Of a stretch of DNA of 64,000 bases, positions 22,361 through 33,375 are shown one piece after another; position 1 is the first letter of the stretch; each line of letters begins with the position of its first letter. The stretch is from Silene conica. Its lineage: Eukaryota > Streptophyta > Magnoliopsida > Caryophyllales > Caryophyllaceae. The DNA lies in the NCBI GenBank assembly GCA_029255685.2, contig CM055313.2:31058579-31122578 (forward strand), in the 5' to 3' direction. A model generated the notes under the pieces. That model worked only from the letters and a program-made list of their open reading frames with translations, did not search any database and was not told where the DNA came from. The position numbers and the translations under genes are program-made.

Positions 22361-23765
22361 TTTCGTGTTACATGCATTGCATTTTGTCACACGTTTATTG
22401 CATTTCTGTCTTGCATCGTTCTTTTCTTTATTTTCCTTATATATACAAAAAAATCCAAAAAAAATTAAAAATTTTTAAAAAATCAAAAAAATGCACGTTT
22501 ATTTTAGCATATAGGTCGAGTCGGAACGAAAGTATTTCAAGGATGATTTAGCTATCTTACATGTTTATGCCTTTACCTTGCCTTGTCAACTTGTTTTAGT
22601 ATGAGAGTCTTTTGCATATCTACGAGTTTTTGCCAACTTGCATATCTTGAGACTTGACTTATACCTTGGCGACCTACTTATACATTCTAAGTTTTAGAGC
22701 TTTATTTCCTGGTTTCATTCTTAAACCAGTTGTCTAGGATGTGAGTAGTACTCCCCTTGGAACATGTTACATCAATATGCATAAACATGAACTTGAATTG
22801 CTATATACTTGTTTTACTATCTCGTTTTGTGAGTCTTGATACGTGCATTTGGGATCCCCTTTCTCTTATTTACCCATAAGCCTTACATAGCCAAAATTGC
22901 CTTTTTATTTCCCCAAAACTACATCCCATACTTAGCCTACCCTTCCAAGCTAGTATTTGTGGTCATTGAATTATTTTTTGAGGCATCTTGGTTTGTGTGC
23001 TATCATGAGCAAAAAGAGAAAAGAAAGAAAGAAAACAAGAAAAGAAAAAGAACAGAAAAATTCAAAGAAAGAAAGAAAAGAAAAACGAAAAAAATCCGGA
23101 AAACACAGGAAGCCGGTCGACCGACCGCTTACATAGGTCGGCCGACCAACTCACGATACCAGATTCAAAATTCGTTCCAAAATATCCCTTTCTTTTTATA
23201 TGTTATCACTCCCGTGCTTCATTCAAAAATATTTGGGAGTCCTTTCTTATATAATGTGAGAGTTGTGCTACGAAAGAGCACTTTCTTAATATCAAAAAGT
23301 CGTGAAGCATGTTGTTGGGAACCGGTTTTACTAGCTTGGCTACTAACCCCACATATCCAAAAGCGTCTTAACCACTTTTACCTTTTACCTCGCATATCTT
23401 TCATTACCTCAATTGCATGTATCTAGGCCATTTAATGAGATTGTTATACAAAATTGTAGAATTCTTGTTCATGTTAGGTTGCAGGCATGTTTCCATGGGT
23501 CGCAGTTAGGTGAGTGTCTCTACAAAATTACTTCTTTCTATCTTTTACATATACTCACCCTTTGCTTCATGAGTGTCTCGAGCGTACCGCGAGAGTCCAT
23601 GGTATAAGTCTCTATAGTCTTTATGTTTTCAAGTTTGACAACACCATAACTCGTTTGCATGATTTTAAATACTTTCTCATTTTGTACTTGGTATTGGTTC
23701 AGGCTTACATGTAAATTTCGCTCTGAGATTGAAATCGTTCCATTAGTTAAAATCGAGTCTATTTC

Positions 23766-23802
23766 TTGCTTGAGGGCAAGCAAGGGTTTGGTTTGGGGAA
23801 TT
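23766..23802 (+). other. Polypurine tract of F with upstream hairpin
   Basis: The hairpin TTGCTTG-AGGG-CAAGCAA is followed by GGGTTTGGTTTGGGGAATT and then the 3' LTR. This is the expected plus-strand priming site. Confidence 0.85.
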
Positions 23803-25353
23803 TGATACGTGTCTATTTTATGATGTTTTACATCTATTTTTACACGTATTTGGTCGCTCATTTACTATGTTTTAGCCTCTATTTCCCGCAAATTGTGTAC
23901 TTTCGTATTTTTATGCACTTTTGCAGATTTATGCGGAAAGGAGACGATTTAGCACCAAATTCGTATCCTCAAGTCTTTAGCTTAATTAAGGAATAAAAGG
24001 AAAGTCAACTGAAGTCAAAATCAAAGTGCCAAAGGTCAAAACAAGAAGAAATCCGAAGACTTCCCAGAAGAAGCGGTCGACCGACCAACTAAACGGGTCG
24101 GCCGACCAGACCCAATTTTCATGAGGCCCAAATTTCAAGAAAACCGCAAATAAGAGAAGCCCAGCAGGAAGTGGTCGACCGACCAGCTAAACGGGTCGGC
24201 CGACCAGAACGAGGCCCGTACGATTCGTTTTCGGAAATAAAGTAGAATTAGAATCTTAAGGAAACTCTAAACTCTTACCCTATATAAGCTAATCTTATAG
24301 CTAGGGTTTATTATGAAGTTTGAATCTTTCATCTATCTTACATATCTAGTATTGATCTTTCACCATCTTTTAGTTTTGCAATCTTTCAATAGTTCCCAAG
24401 TTTTCAATAAAGTTGATTCCGTTCTACCTTAGTCCCAATTGTGGTAATTCTTCTTTGATCTAGTTTCATTATTGTTCTTATTACTTTTATTACAATTGTT
24501 AAGTTAGAATCCCAAGCTTTATTTGAATCTTGCATGTTTAGATTATTTACTATGTTTTCCATGTTTATTCCCAATTTTACAATCGTCTTAACAGTTATGA
24601 GTAGCTAATTTTCATATGTTAGGATGTAGGGGATAATATGCATAGGTAAATAAAATCCGAAAAACCGACCTGTAGCAGGACCACGATCGGCCGACTGAAA
24701 TAGTCGGTCGGTCGACCGAGGCCGTGGTCGGCCGACTGGAGTAGCCGGTCGGTCGACCGCTCGCGTCTGTTTTCTTATTTCGCCTTTTCTTGTAAATTAT
24801 AATACCCTACAATGAGACCATAAGGAGACTTGTAGGATGTTAGTAATGACCTACCCAAGATTGAAAGATACGGGAAAGGCATTGGTTTACACTTTAAGAC
24901 GGATAGGTTACTAAAGGCTGAAAGGTATGTAACCTGGGATTTAGGAATCACCCTTATTGTTGACACCCAATAATTGTGAGACCTAGGAACTAATAGCATA
25001 GGCCGAAAGGAGCTATTAGGTAGCATAGACCTAAAAAGTTATGTTACACCCCCTTACGCGACTGCAATACATGTTGACCTTAGGATTTATTTTACCTTAG
25101 CTAATTATTACCCAAACATCCTAGCATCCCCTTTTATTATATTTTATTCTCATCTTTTTATTCTTGTTTTATTTTAATCTTTGCCTTAGTTATAGTAATC
25201 AACCAATCAACCCCTAAAAGTGTTACCTTAAACATTAACATTAAGACAATAAACATTCCCCACCTCCTTGTGGTTCGACCCTGACTTTCACTATCTATTG
25301 TTAAAGTTAGGAATTATAAATTTTATCTTTGGTACCCTCAACGACGGGCATCA
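23803..25353 (+). repeat. 3' LTR of F
   Basis: The same length as the 5' LTR (1551 bp), with TATA at 24281-24288 and GTCGACC dyads at 24074-24207 and 24680-24762. Confidence 0.96.
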
Positions 25354-25358
25354 AGTTT

Positions 25359-25816
25359 TATATAAAAACTCGTTTTCAAAAGTATTTTTGGTTTAAGGAA
25401 ATGAATAATTTGTCAACTTTGGTAAGTTTTAGTGATAATTTTCCAAGAAAACCTGGTTTTAAAGAGTTGCATATCTTGTAATTTGATTAATCTAAGCGTC
25501 GACTTGTCGTTGAACTCGTTATTGGAGACGTCTGATAACTTGAACAATGCTTACCGGCACCGGATCGATCTAAAATTTTGAACTTTAATTTATTTAATTT
25601 TGGGACTTGTCTCAGATTTGGAATGCCGGGCTCTTGGATGTACAACGAGAACCCCAACGTCCATTGGCGAAGACTTGTGCCTTGGAAAATCGTTTGAAAT
25701 CTTTGAAAGGAACCTAAGGTTGTAAAATCAGTTAAGCGAAAACTTTGATCTGTTAACTTTGTCCTTGTTTCTGCTTTCAAGTTTCGAGGACGAAACTTTT
25801 TGAAAGATGGGGTGAT
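25359..25816 (+). other. 3' internal end of E with PPT hairpin
   Basis: Non-coding. The hairpin AAGTTTCG-AGGA-CGAAACTT (25779-25798) can extend outward to CTTTCAA/TTGAAAG. It is followed by the purine run GAAAGATGGGGTGA, directly before the 3' LTR. Confidence 0.85.
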
Positions 25817-28471
25817 TGTAACAGCCCGTATATTTTCGTAAAGGACTATTTTATTAAATAAAGTAATTTACGGAATTTAATAATAATTCAATAATAATAG
25901 TAAGTTATATTTTTAAGATTTCCGTTAAGTTTTACCTTTAAATCATTTAATCTTAAGATGCCTTGTTTATTTTGTATCAACCCGTCTCACATTTCCGGTT
26001 CACTTAAATATGTAAACCTGTTTGTGTTATCCAAGTCCGTTTCCTTTTAAACGGAAAAGACAATTCTAATCCCTAAAACCCTTATTGTATGTCGACATTT
26101 CATCCTTCATAAAAACAATACACTGCTTCCTTCATTTCTCCATTTCTCATCAAACCTCCAAGCTTCTTTTCGATCTTTCTCCATCATCCGTCCTTCAAAT
26201 CGAGGAAGTAAGTACATTTTCGGAATCCTCATCGAATTTGCAAGCCATCCGTCACTTCCGATTTTCATTTCGTGCCACTTCAAAAATAGGCTGTTTTGGA
26301 GTAATCCGTTTATAGCCTAGTTTTAATTGTTTTTCGTGTTGTAGGAGGAGCCCTAGAAGATCCCAAGAAGGCTAGTGACGTGATTGAAGAGAAGATTGGA
26401 GCTTAATCGCTTAAGAGGTGACTATTATGAGTAACTCGGCCTTTTTGTCTAAATTAGCACTATATGTGATTGATTGTGTTTTGTGAAAGTTAGTATGTTT
26501 ATTGAGTTACCAATGTTCTTCTTATGTTGTTCAAACTGATTTGGTGAAGTTTTATTGATGAAATTGATGAGGAAATGGGATTTAGGTGTATACATGTTAA
26601 GACCGGTTTAATTTGGGATTTTGGTGTTAAGTCATGGAATGATGGTTTGTATACATGTTCATATGTTTGTTTGATGTGGTTTACATGCTGGAAGTATGGA
26701 ATTGTTGCTTGGAAACATGTTTAAGTCGGATTTGTAAAGTATTGAAAAGGTTGCAATTGGCGAAAAAGGCGTTTTGCGTGAACAGAGGCTCTGAGCCGGC
26801 AGGCTGACCGGCAGCCGGTCGGCCGGCTCAGAGTCCCCTTTTTTGTTCTCCGTTTTTCGAATGTTTTAAGAAAATGGGTCCCCAGCCGGTGGACCGGCAG
26901 CCGGCCAGCCGGCTGGGAGCCCCTTCATGTTGTTTTCTTCAAGTTTTGCGAAGAAGAGGAAAGAGTCCCCAGCCGGTGGACCGGCAGCCGGCCGGCCGGC
27001 TGGGGAACCCTTTATGTTGTTTTGTTTTGTTGATGTTGGCTAAGAGTAAAGGACTCTCAGCCGGTTGACCGGCCGCCTGTGGCCAACCGGCTGAGAGCCC
27101 CTGATGATGTTATTTGCTTTATAACTTTTGGTTCTCAAGTCGGATTGCATTGATTCTTTTTCCGTATGCTTGGTATGCATGTTTAGAGTCCCCGGAGTTC
27201 GGGCGGCACTATATTGGTTCGGGAATGAAGTGAGGATAGAGACCCCCCGGTCGGGCAACCGAAAGGGAAACCGGCTCTCCCTCGTCTTAGTTCCCGGGGT
27301 CAATTAAGTGCTGAGTGTTGTATTCAAAGAATGGATTGTAGTGTATTGAATAGCTTCCTTTGGAGATTTGGTTGTTGAATCCCTTCGTGGGTGGTTCATC
27401 GTGTTTGTTCGGACGAACCCTCCGTGGGTGGTTCTGTCTTCTTCGTGCGAACCCCTACGTGGGTGGTTCTGCTTTCTCCGTGTCGAACCCCTCCGTGGGT
27501 GGTTCTGAGTCCTCCGTGCGAACCCCTACGTGGGTGGTTCTGCCTTCCTGACGAACCCCTCCGTGGGTGGTTCTGTCTTTCTTCGTGTTGAACCCCTCCG
27601 TGGGTGGTTCAGTGTTTTGTGGTCGAACCCCTCCGTGGGTGGTTCGCGTGTGTGTATTGATTGGTATATACTTGCCTGAGTAGGGGTACTGTGTTATATA
27701 CTTGCTGAATGTTTTGGTAATTAGGTTATGTCTTAAGTTGACCGTTGAACCTTATACTTGCTGATTGTTTAGTATCTGCTTGCCTAGTAACGGTACGGTG
27801 TCAGATCTAGATGTTGTGATGATGTTTAAGATGATATTAAATGATGAGTCTGATGTTTGACTTTAGTATCGTTTATCCAAGGCATTGGGTGACTCTTCGA
27901 TCGGTTTCATAAATAGTCGGACTGAAAGACCCCCCGACTGGGTAACCAGTAGGGAAACCGGCTCTCCTTCCTAACGGTTTATGAAGTTGGGTTGAGAGCT
28001 ATGCATTTGTATGGCACGATAGTTGAGACAGTCAATGAGATTTGTATGCTTCACATGTTTTATATATGCTGGAGTATCTTGTATGTTTATGTGTTGTGTG
28101 TCACTGACAATAGGTGGCTAGGAGCACTCTAGTCACTCCCCACTGACTGTGGCGCACATGTTGTGTGTGTGTAGGTACATGAGGCTGTTTGCAGGGGGTT
28201 ACGTTGAGGCTAGCGAGCGATGATCCTATCATCGATGACTTACCTACATCGTGTAGCTAGACCTTAGACTTATGTTTCTGTATTTTGTGCCTGTAGGGGT
28301 ATGCTATCCCGGGCTGCTTTGTATCGTACTTAATGCTTATTTATGTTTTATCTTTCGCATGTTTAGATTTCTAAAACACCTCGCATGTTTAGTTTGTTTA
28401 AAAGTTTTAATTCCGCTGCATTTTTAGTACTTTGTGTGATTTAAATTTCCGCTTTCGCGAGGGGTTTTACA
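25817..28471 (+). repeat. 3' LTR of E
   Basis: 2655 bp, TGTAACAGCC...TTTTACA. It repeats all features of the 5' LTR: hairpin array 26787-27097, tandem array 27384-27655, and GACCCCCCG modules near 27239 and 27928. A 6-bp insertion near 26370 accounts for the length difference. Confidence 0.95.
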
Positions 28472-28476
28472 TGTGG

Positions 28477-28899
28477 TGTGTGAGTGTGTGAGGATTAGGT
28501 CAGAATAAGGTTTGTTTTGGGTGTTAATATGAGGCGGCAGTCTCGTGATTTCTGAAATTCTAATTTCAGATTTATTAAGCTTGCTTGTGGGTTGTGTTTT
28601 TGCACGCAACCCTAGGCCCAAAGGCTTGGTTTTCCGTGTATGGGTCAGTATCTCACGCACCCCGATACCCAAATAATATAACTATGACTCGGTTTTGTTA
28701 AACACTCGCATTCACGACCCGAAAACACAAACATAAAGCACCTCGTTCAACCATATTATATCGCTTATAACACCTATTTTTATTATAACCCGTCAACATC
28801 CAAAGGAAATCAAAATAAAATAAAATAAAATAAAATAAAACAGAATAAAAATACGGAGTATTACTGTCGTTGACCGAGGCTAAAATACGGGGTATTACA
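28477..28899 (-). repeat. LTR of H, right part
   Basis: Continues the H LTR after E and ends GGGGTATTACA. It includes an AAAAT pentamer microsatellite at about 28812-28850. The final 55 bp recur at 29828-29883. Confidence 0.8.
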
Positions 28900-29821
28900 G
28901 TCTTCCCTCCTTAAAATGAACTTCGTCCCGAAGTTCGCCACCCCGCGACGATAACAAAACACTCTCCAGTACGAGACAAACACAGGTAGTACCTATATAA
29001 GTTCTAAAACGCGAAGTGTTACATTCTATCCCCCTTAAGAAACTTTGTCCCCAAAGTTTAACATATAACCAAGTTAAAGTATACTTCATAAATCACAATA
29101 TAATGCATAACAGAAGTGAACAGGTTTATGGAGTATATCCAAACAATCCCGACATATAAATTTTCCATGTCACAACAACTAACCATATCATAAATCATTA
29201 AGATTTTACATGCCTATCCTCCTTAAAACATGGTTACGTCCCGTAACCCAATTATAAAATTTTACATCCAATTGTCAAGAAGACAACCGAAACAACAGTC
29301 ACAAATCATCAGATAAGTTAATTACCCTTTACTAAGCAATTATCAACCGGCTTTTAAAGCATTCAAAACATAGTTGAAAATCTCACGTTACGCACTAAAA
29401 CAAAATCAGGATAACTAACACTTATATACCATTGAAATCTCTTTTAACACAAACTTCAACCATTTACACCAATGTAAACAATCAGCTAATTCATAGTGCA
29501 TAATCGACAAATTAAAACATTTCATACTCATAATCATATTATAGAAGCAAAACCATATTTTAGAAAAGATATAAGGCAAAATTTAACTAATGTAATTAAC
29601 ATGGAGCATCGACATATTTCTCGAGGTATACACCAATCTTAGACTAGCAAAAGAGCGTAGCATCTCTACGTATAAGAAGTTAAACCGATTACTTAATTCA
29701 ATATATATTATGATCAGATTTTAAAGATAGCGGTATGCAATTCACTTCATGGCATAACAGTATACATGAGAAATTATAAAGATTATCGCAGGGGTCTAAG
29801 AAAAGATAAACCATTACTATA
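28900..29821 (-). other. 3' internal region of H with three PPT-hairpin modules
   Basis: Non-coding. In minus sense, three hairpins each sit beside a purine tract: GAACTTCG-GGA-CGAAGTTC (28918-28936), AAACTTTG-GGGA-CAAAGTTT (29040-29059) and GGTTACG-GGA-CGTAACC (29232-29248). The first adjoins the LTR. Beyond 29250 nothing recognisable is seen. Confidence 0.75.
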
Positions 29822-29883
29822 TGAAGGAATCAAAATACGGAGTATTACTGCCGTTGACCGAGGCTAAAATACGGGGTATTACA
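29822..29883 (-). repeat. Remnant of the 5' LTR of H
   Basis: About 60 bp match 28840-28899 with few changes, apart from a contracted AAAAT run, and end GGTATTACA before the duplication CTTAA. The rest of this LTR has been deleted. Confidence 0.75.
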
Positions 29884-29988
29884 CTTAACAAATGATATTT
29901 CTCAAAATTATAAGATAATAGAGGAGAAATCATCTCAATTCTTTCAATGGTAGTCTCTTTTGTATCGAAAAGTGTAATTAGGAAATAT

Positions 29989-31297
29989 TGTTGGGGCTGG
30001 TGTCCTTGACAGTTAGTACAACGACTTATTAAATCTCTTAAAGGATCACAAGGGCATACTTTGGTATTATTATCAGTTGATCCACGTTTATCAATAACGG
30101 TTGGCTTGCTAGATAAGTTTGACGTTATTGTCATACGGATGGCGGTGATCAACTGGTCCCTATACGTCACACCTACTTGAGAGATGTGAAGGTATGAAAA
30201 TACAGTCACATTTATGCCGGATATGACTAAACAGTTAGTCAGAGGTATTGACTATTAAATTAGTCAATGAGATGTTGAGATTATTATTTAATACGGATTA
30301 AATATTTTTTAGCTAATACGGATTACATGATTAATTCGTAAATTAAATATAAACGGTTATATTTAATTAAATATTGAATTCGTATATATTAATATAAGCA
30401 GTTATATTAATTGACATAATTATACTCCCTCCTATTCCATATTTTCTTCCCTATTTCCTAAAACGGATTATTCAGGTTTTCTTCCCCTTTCCTATTATAG
30501 AAACTTTTATTTTTATTTTATTCATTTCTCTCTCCCATTATCAAACCCCACCCACCTTTTTTACTCCTATTTTATTCCTTTTTAATGATTTAGGCCCCAC
30601 AATTTCTTATTTAATTTCTAATTATTCATCTCTCTCCTATAACCAAACCCCACCCATTTTTTTACACATATTTTATTTCCCACCTTAATATTTGTGCCAA
30701 AACCAAAGGGGAACAAAATATGGAATAGGAGGGAGTACAATATTGTATTTTTGTTAGACCATTATTAACGTATCGTCTACATTAAAATCTGATAACGTGT
30801 ATACAATTTATAATTAAATCCCGCGAATTATATTTTAGCATTAGGGTCGAATCACGCAAGAGAATAAGGTAAGAGTGGAAAGCCCACTCCCACCTTTGAC
30901 CTATTTCGGCCGAGTGAGTGTTACAAATAGGAGAGAATTCTCCTTTTGTCAGACTACTTATTCTACTGACTAATTATCTCATCTCACAGAAAACTAGGGT
31001 TTTTGAGAACAGCTTTCTCCCAAAAACCTAGATCTCACATCTAAAACCTCACAAAACCTCTCCCCATATTGCAAGGCAGTTGGAGAGCATTTCTAGCACA
31101 CGCGGCATCGTCTCAGAAAAAGTCTTGGGTGCAAGTTATAGGAGGGAATTTAATTTAATTCCGGTTCTTAGGCCATTCGCGCAAAGGACCTAAGGTTGTA
31201 TTCTATTTCATGTTTTTCATCTTATGACCATATTCGCATATATATTTTTCGTTACAATCCTGGAATTTTTAGGGTGAATACATGTTGATTCCCCACA
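29989..31297 (+). repeat. 5' LTR of G
   Basis: TGTTGGGGCT...CCCCACA, 1309 bp. Compared with the 3' LTR it has about 350 extra bases near its start (29999-30345), including a U3 box shared with D and K (about 30085-30180). Confidence 0.93.
30425..30735. mobile_element. Stowaway-like MITE in G 5' LTR
   Basis: 311 bp, starting CTCCCTCCTATTCCATATTTT and ending with its inverted complement, flanked by TA on both sides (30423-30424, 30736-30737). The CTCCCTCC terminus and TA duplication are typical of Stowaway (Tc1/mariner-type) MITEs. Confidence 0.9.
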
Positions 31298-31299
31298 AG

Positions 31300-31311
31300 T
31301 GGTATCAGAGC
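31300..31311 (+). other. Primer binding site of G (initiator Met type)
   Basis: TGGTATCAGAGC lies two bases after the 5' LTR. Confidence 0.93.
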
Positions 31312-33375
31312 CAAGGCCACGAAAATTTTACAATTGTGTTTTTCATAAGATGTTTTAAAACTGAAAACTTGCATCTCGTAAGATGTCTCGGCCCTGTGCC
31401 ATTTTTGTGTGAAATCGATCATGTTTTTCGATTTTTTATTTGCATATTGTTGATTAATCGATATTTTTAACAGTATGCAAGTTTTTGTTGTTGTTTATTG
31501 TTGATTTACACGGTTAAAATCAATAATAAACACACGTTTTTGTTTTAAACAGTTCGTAGCATTCTTCTGCTACCCGTCACTCGATCGAGCACTTTTTGGC
31601 TCGATCGAGCACTTTTTGACTCGATCGAGTACTTTGGATTCTACGAACGAGCGTATTTTTACTCGTTCGTAGTCTGCCTCGTTGACCCGTCACTCGATCG
31701 AGACTTGCTGTACTCGATCGAGTGACACTGTTCCTCGATCGATCATGTTTTAATTCGATCGAACAGTTGTCAAGGTATTTTTCCTTTTCTGAAATTTTTT
31801 GTTTTTCGATCGAGTACCTGTTTTGCTCGATCGAACAACTCGTCAGACAAGGTTACTCGATCGAGTGACTTTGTTCCTCGATTAATCACGACTTTATTCG
31901 ATCGAGCAGTTTTCTGGAGATTTTAATTTTTCTGAAATTTTGGTTTTCTGAAAACATTTGGGTTCGATCGAGTCCCTGTTTTACTCGATCGAGTAAAACC
32001 CAGTCTGTCAAGGTTACTCGATCGAGTACTCTAGTGACTCGATCGAGCAAACCCTGTTCTGGCAGATTTTTCGAAAATAAATTTTTTTTTTCTCTTGGCC
32101 CATAGTAATATACTATATACGGAAATAGTATATTGACTTTTGTGAAGCGGTTCACACTCGTAAGATACATATTATTTTAAAACGGTTTAAAATAATGAAT
32201 TATAATAATCATTAAGATTAATGTGATTAAAACGGTATAATTTCATAATTTTAATCTCGTAAGGTGGTTTGGTAAAATTTATTAAACATAATAACAGTAT
32301 AATGTCACGTATGAATTTGTTTTAGTTGATGCATTTTATTTATCGTCTTGTTGAATGCTTATGAATGCTTTTATAACGTATTTAATTTTACAAATGGTTG
32401 TAACTTAGTGGCCTTAGAAGATTGTGTTACCTTAATGATGGAGCACGGTCTTGTTTTTAATTTTGAGATCTTGTATCTCCATTTTGGTTTTTGCCATGTA
32501 ATTAATTTTGTATTTAAATTAGAATGTAAATAGGTTTATATTTGTAATTTAAATTAGTAATTTTGTGAAGACCAAAGACGGAGACCGGATGCTCACTCCC
32601 GCTGCAAAGACCAAGATGGAACATCAAGACAAGCTTCTAGGGTCCAACGGTGGATTCCAAAGTAGTTTTATGTTTATTTTGGTAGGAAAGGCTACACTAG
32701 GACTTTTATTTACGTTTATTGCTTCTTTTTCTTTTGCTTTCATCGATAATAGCTTGCATCATATTCCGCCTAAAACCAAACCACCTATAACATGCCTGAA
32801 AACTGACTCATGTAGAGGTTACGCGTTAGTTTTCTGTGACATACAGATGTCACGTGTCACATGTAAAGCCATCACTTTATTTCATTCATTCACGACTATG
32901 CTAGATTTTAGTTAACTTAAAATGGATAAATATAAGTTGATGGGGTATTCCTCGTATAACCAAAAATTGAGACTACTCTTTATAAATCAGACTCCCATGA
33001 ATCCCTTCTTCGTCGGTAGGCATAATATGACCCCTTCTACGTCGGGTAAGTGGGAACATATGATTTATCTCAACATTGTGGTCACTAGATACTATCTAGC
33101 AACTATGATGGACTATAAGATGAGATTTACGGAAATCTATCGACCAGGAGTTCTAACGGTAGAACTAGCTAAAAAGTTGGCTTATCAATTTACGGAATTG
33201 AGTCTTGGGATCTTTTATATAATTCTTGAGGGAGATCAATTATATAAATGCATGAGTCTACGAGTTTAAATTCAGTTTAAAATAGACTTAAATCATAACG
33301 ACGAGTTGCTTATATCATTTTGTTTTATCTTCTTTTAAGTGTAGAACACGAACAATTAAAACTGCTTAATAACAA
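31312..33375 (+). other. Leader of G (2.1 kb, non-coding)
   Basis: The first part holds the TCGATCGA array (31573-32054). The second part (about 32565-33270) resembles leader blocks of D and K. Frames at 32565-32915 and 32922-33269 have no domain, and I read them as chance. Confidence 0.7.
31573..32054. repeat. Large TCGATCGAG palindrome array in G leader
   Basis: Roughly fifteen copies of CTCGATCGAG or close variants occur over 480 bp, irregularly spaced at 10-45 bp, many paired as inverted repeats. The core is the same as in the unrelated Athila-like LTRs at 1163-1345 and 47780-48000. Confidence 0.9.

Larger units (their letters stand above)
21816..23802 (+). other. 3' non-coding region of F
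   Basis: About 2 kb without a credible gene. A 196-codon frame at 22836-23426 is lysine-rich only because of a purine tract. It holds more GTCGACC dyads (21999-22108 and 23112-23150). Three hairpin-plus-TTTGGGGA modules lie at 22187-22218, 22322-22360 and 23766-23802. A GAAA-rich purine tract lies at about 23007-23097. Element B carries the same module order in reverse complement. Confidence 0.8.
17272..25353 (+). mobile_element. Athila-like element F, young, gag-protease only
   Basis: Two 1551-bp LTRs (17272-18822, 23803-25353) differ at five positions that I can find. The target duplication is AGTTT (17267-17271, 25354-25358). An Asp-type primer site, an intact 956-codon gag-protease gene, a 2-kb non-coding 3' region and a polypurine tract are all present. 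Reverse transcriptase, RNase H and integrase are absent, so it fits a terminal-repeat element carrying only gag (and protease). It is nested in E and is the youngest insertion whose relative age can be judged. Confidence 0.95.
12042..28471 (+). mobile_element. Gypsy element E with nested F
   Basis: LTRs of 2649 bp (12042-14690) and 2655 bp (25817-28471) are nearly identical. I count about ten substitutions and one 6-bp indel by eye. The target duplication is TGTGG (12037-12041 and 28472-28476). The internal region has a Met-type primer site, a gag frame and non-coding sequence, and is split by F at 17272-25353. No protease, reverse transcriptase or integrase is present. The hairpin and purine tract before the 3' LTR are of the Tekay type. 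Without F and its extra duplication E is about 8.3 kb. Confidence 0.93.
9894..29883 (-). mobile_element. Tekay-like gypsy element H, minus orientation, mostly deleted
   Basis: Outer ends TGTAACACCC (9894) and GGTATTACA (29883) are flanked by the duplication CTTAA (9889-9893 and 29884-29888). Left to right it has an almost complete LTR (its 3' LTR, interrupted by E), about 0.9 kb of non-coding 3' internal sequence, and a remnant of about 60 bp of the other LTR. All coding sequence and most of the 5' LTR are deleted. Without E its own length is about 3.6 kb. The LTR family resembles the solo LTR at 42618. Confidence 0.85.

Noticed and set aside
22836..23426. Open frame of 196 codons in the F 3' region
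   Set aside because: Its lysine-rich centre comes from the GAAA purine tract; no homology visible and no counterpart in B.
29817..30209. Minus-strand frame of 130 codons
   Set aside because: Crosses the edge between the H remnant, D tail and G LTR, so it is a chance frame over three elements.
31573..32054. CRISPR-like repeated motif
   Set aside because: Spacing is irregular, units are palindromic pairs, no leader or cas genes, and the context is a plant retrotransposon.
32565..33269. Two frames of about 115 codons in the G leader
   Set aside because: No domain, and the homologous leaders of D and K do not keep the frames.
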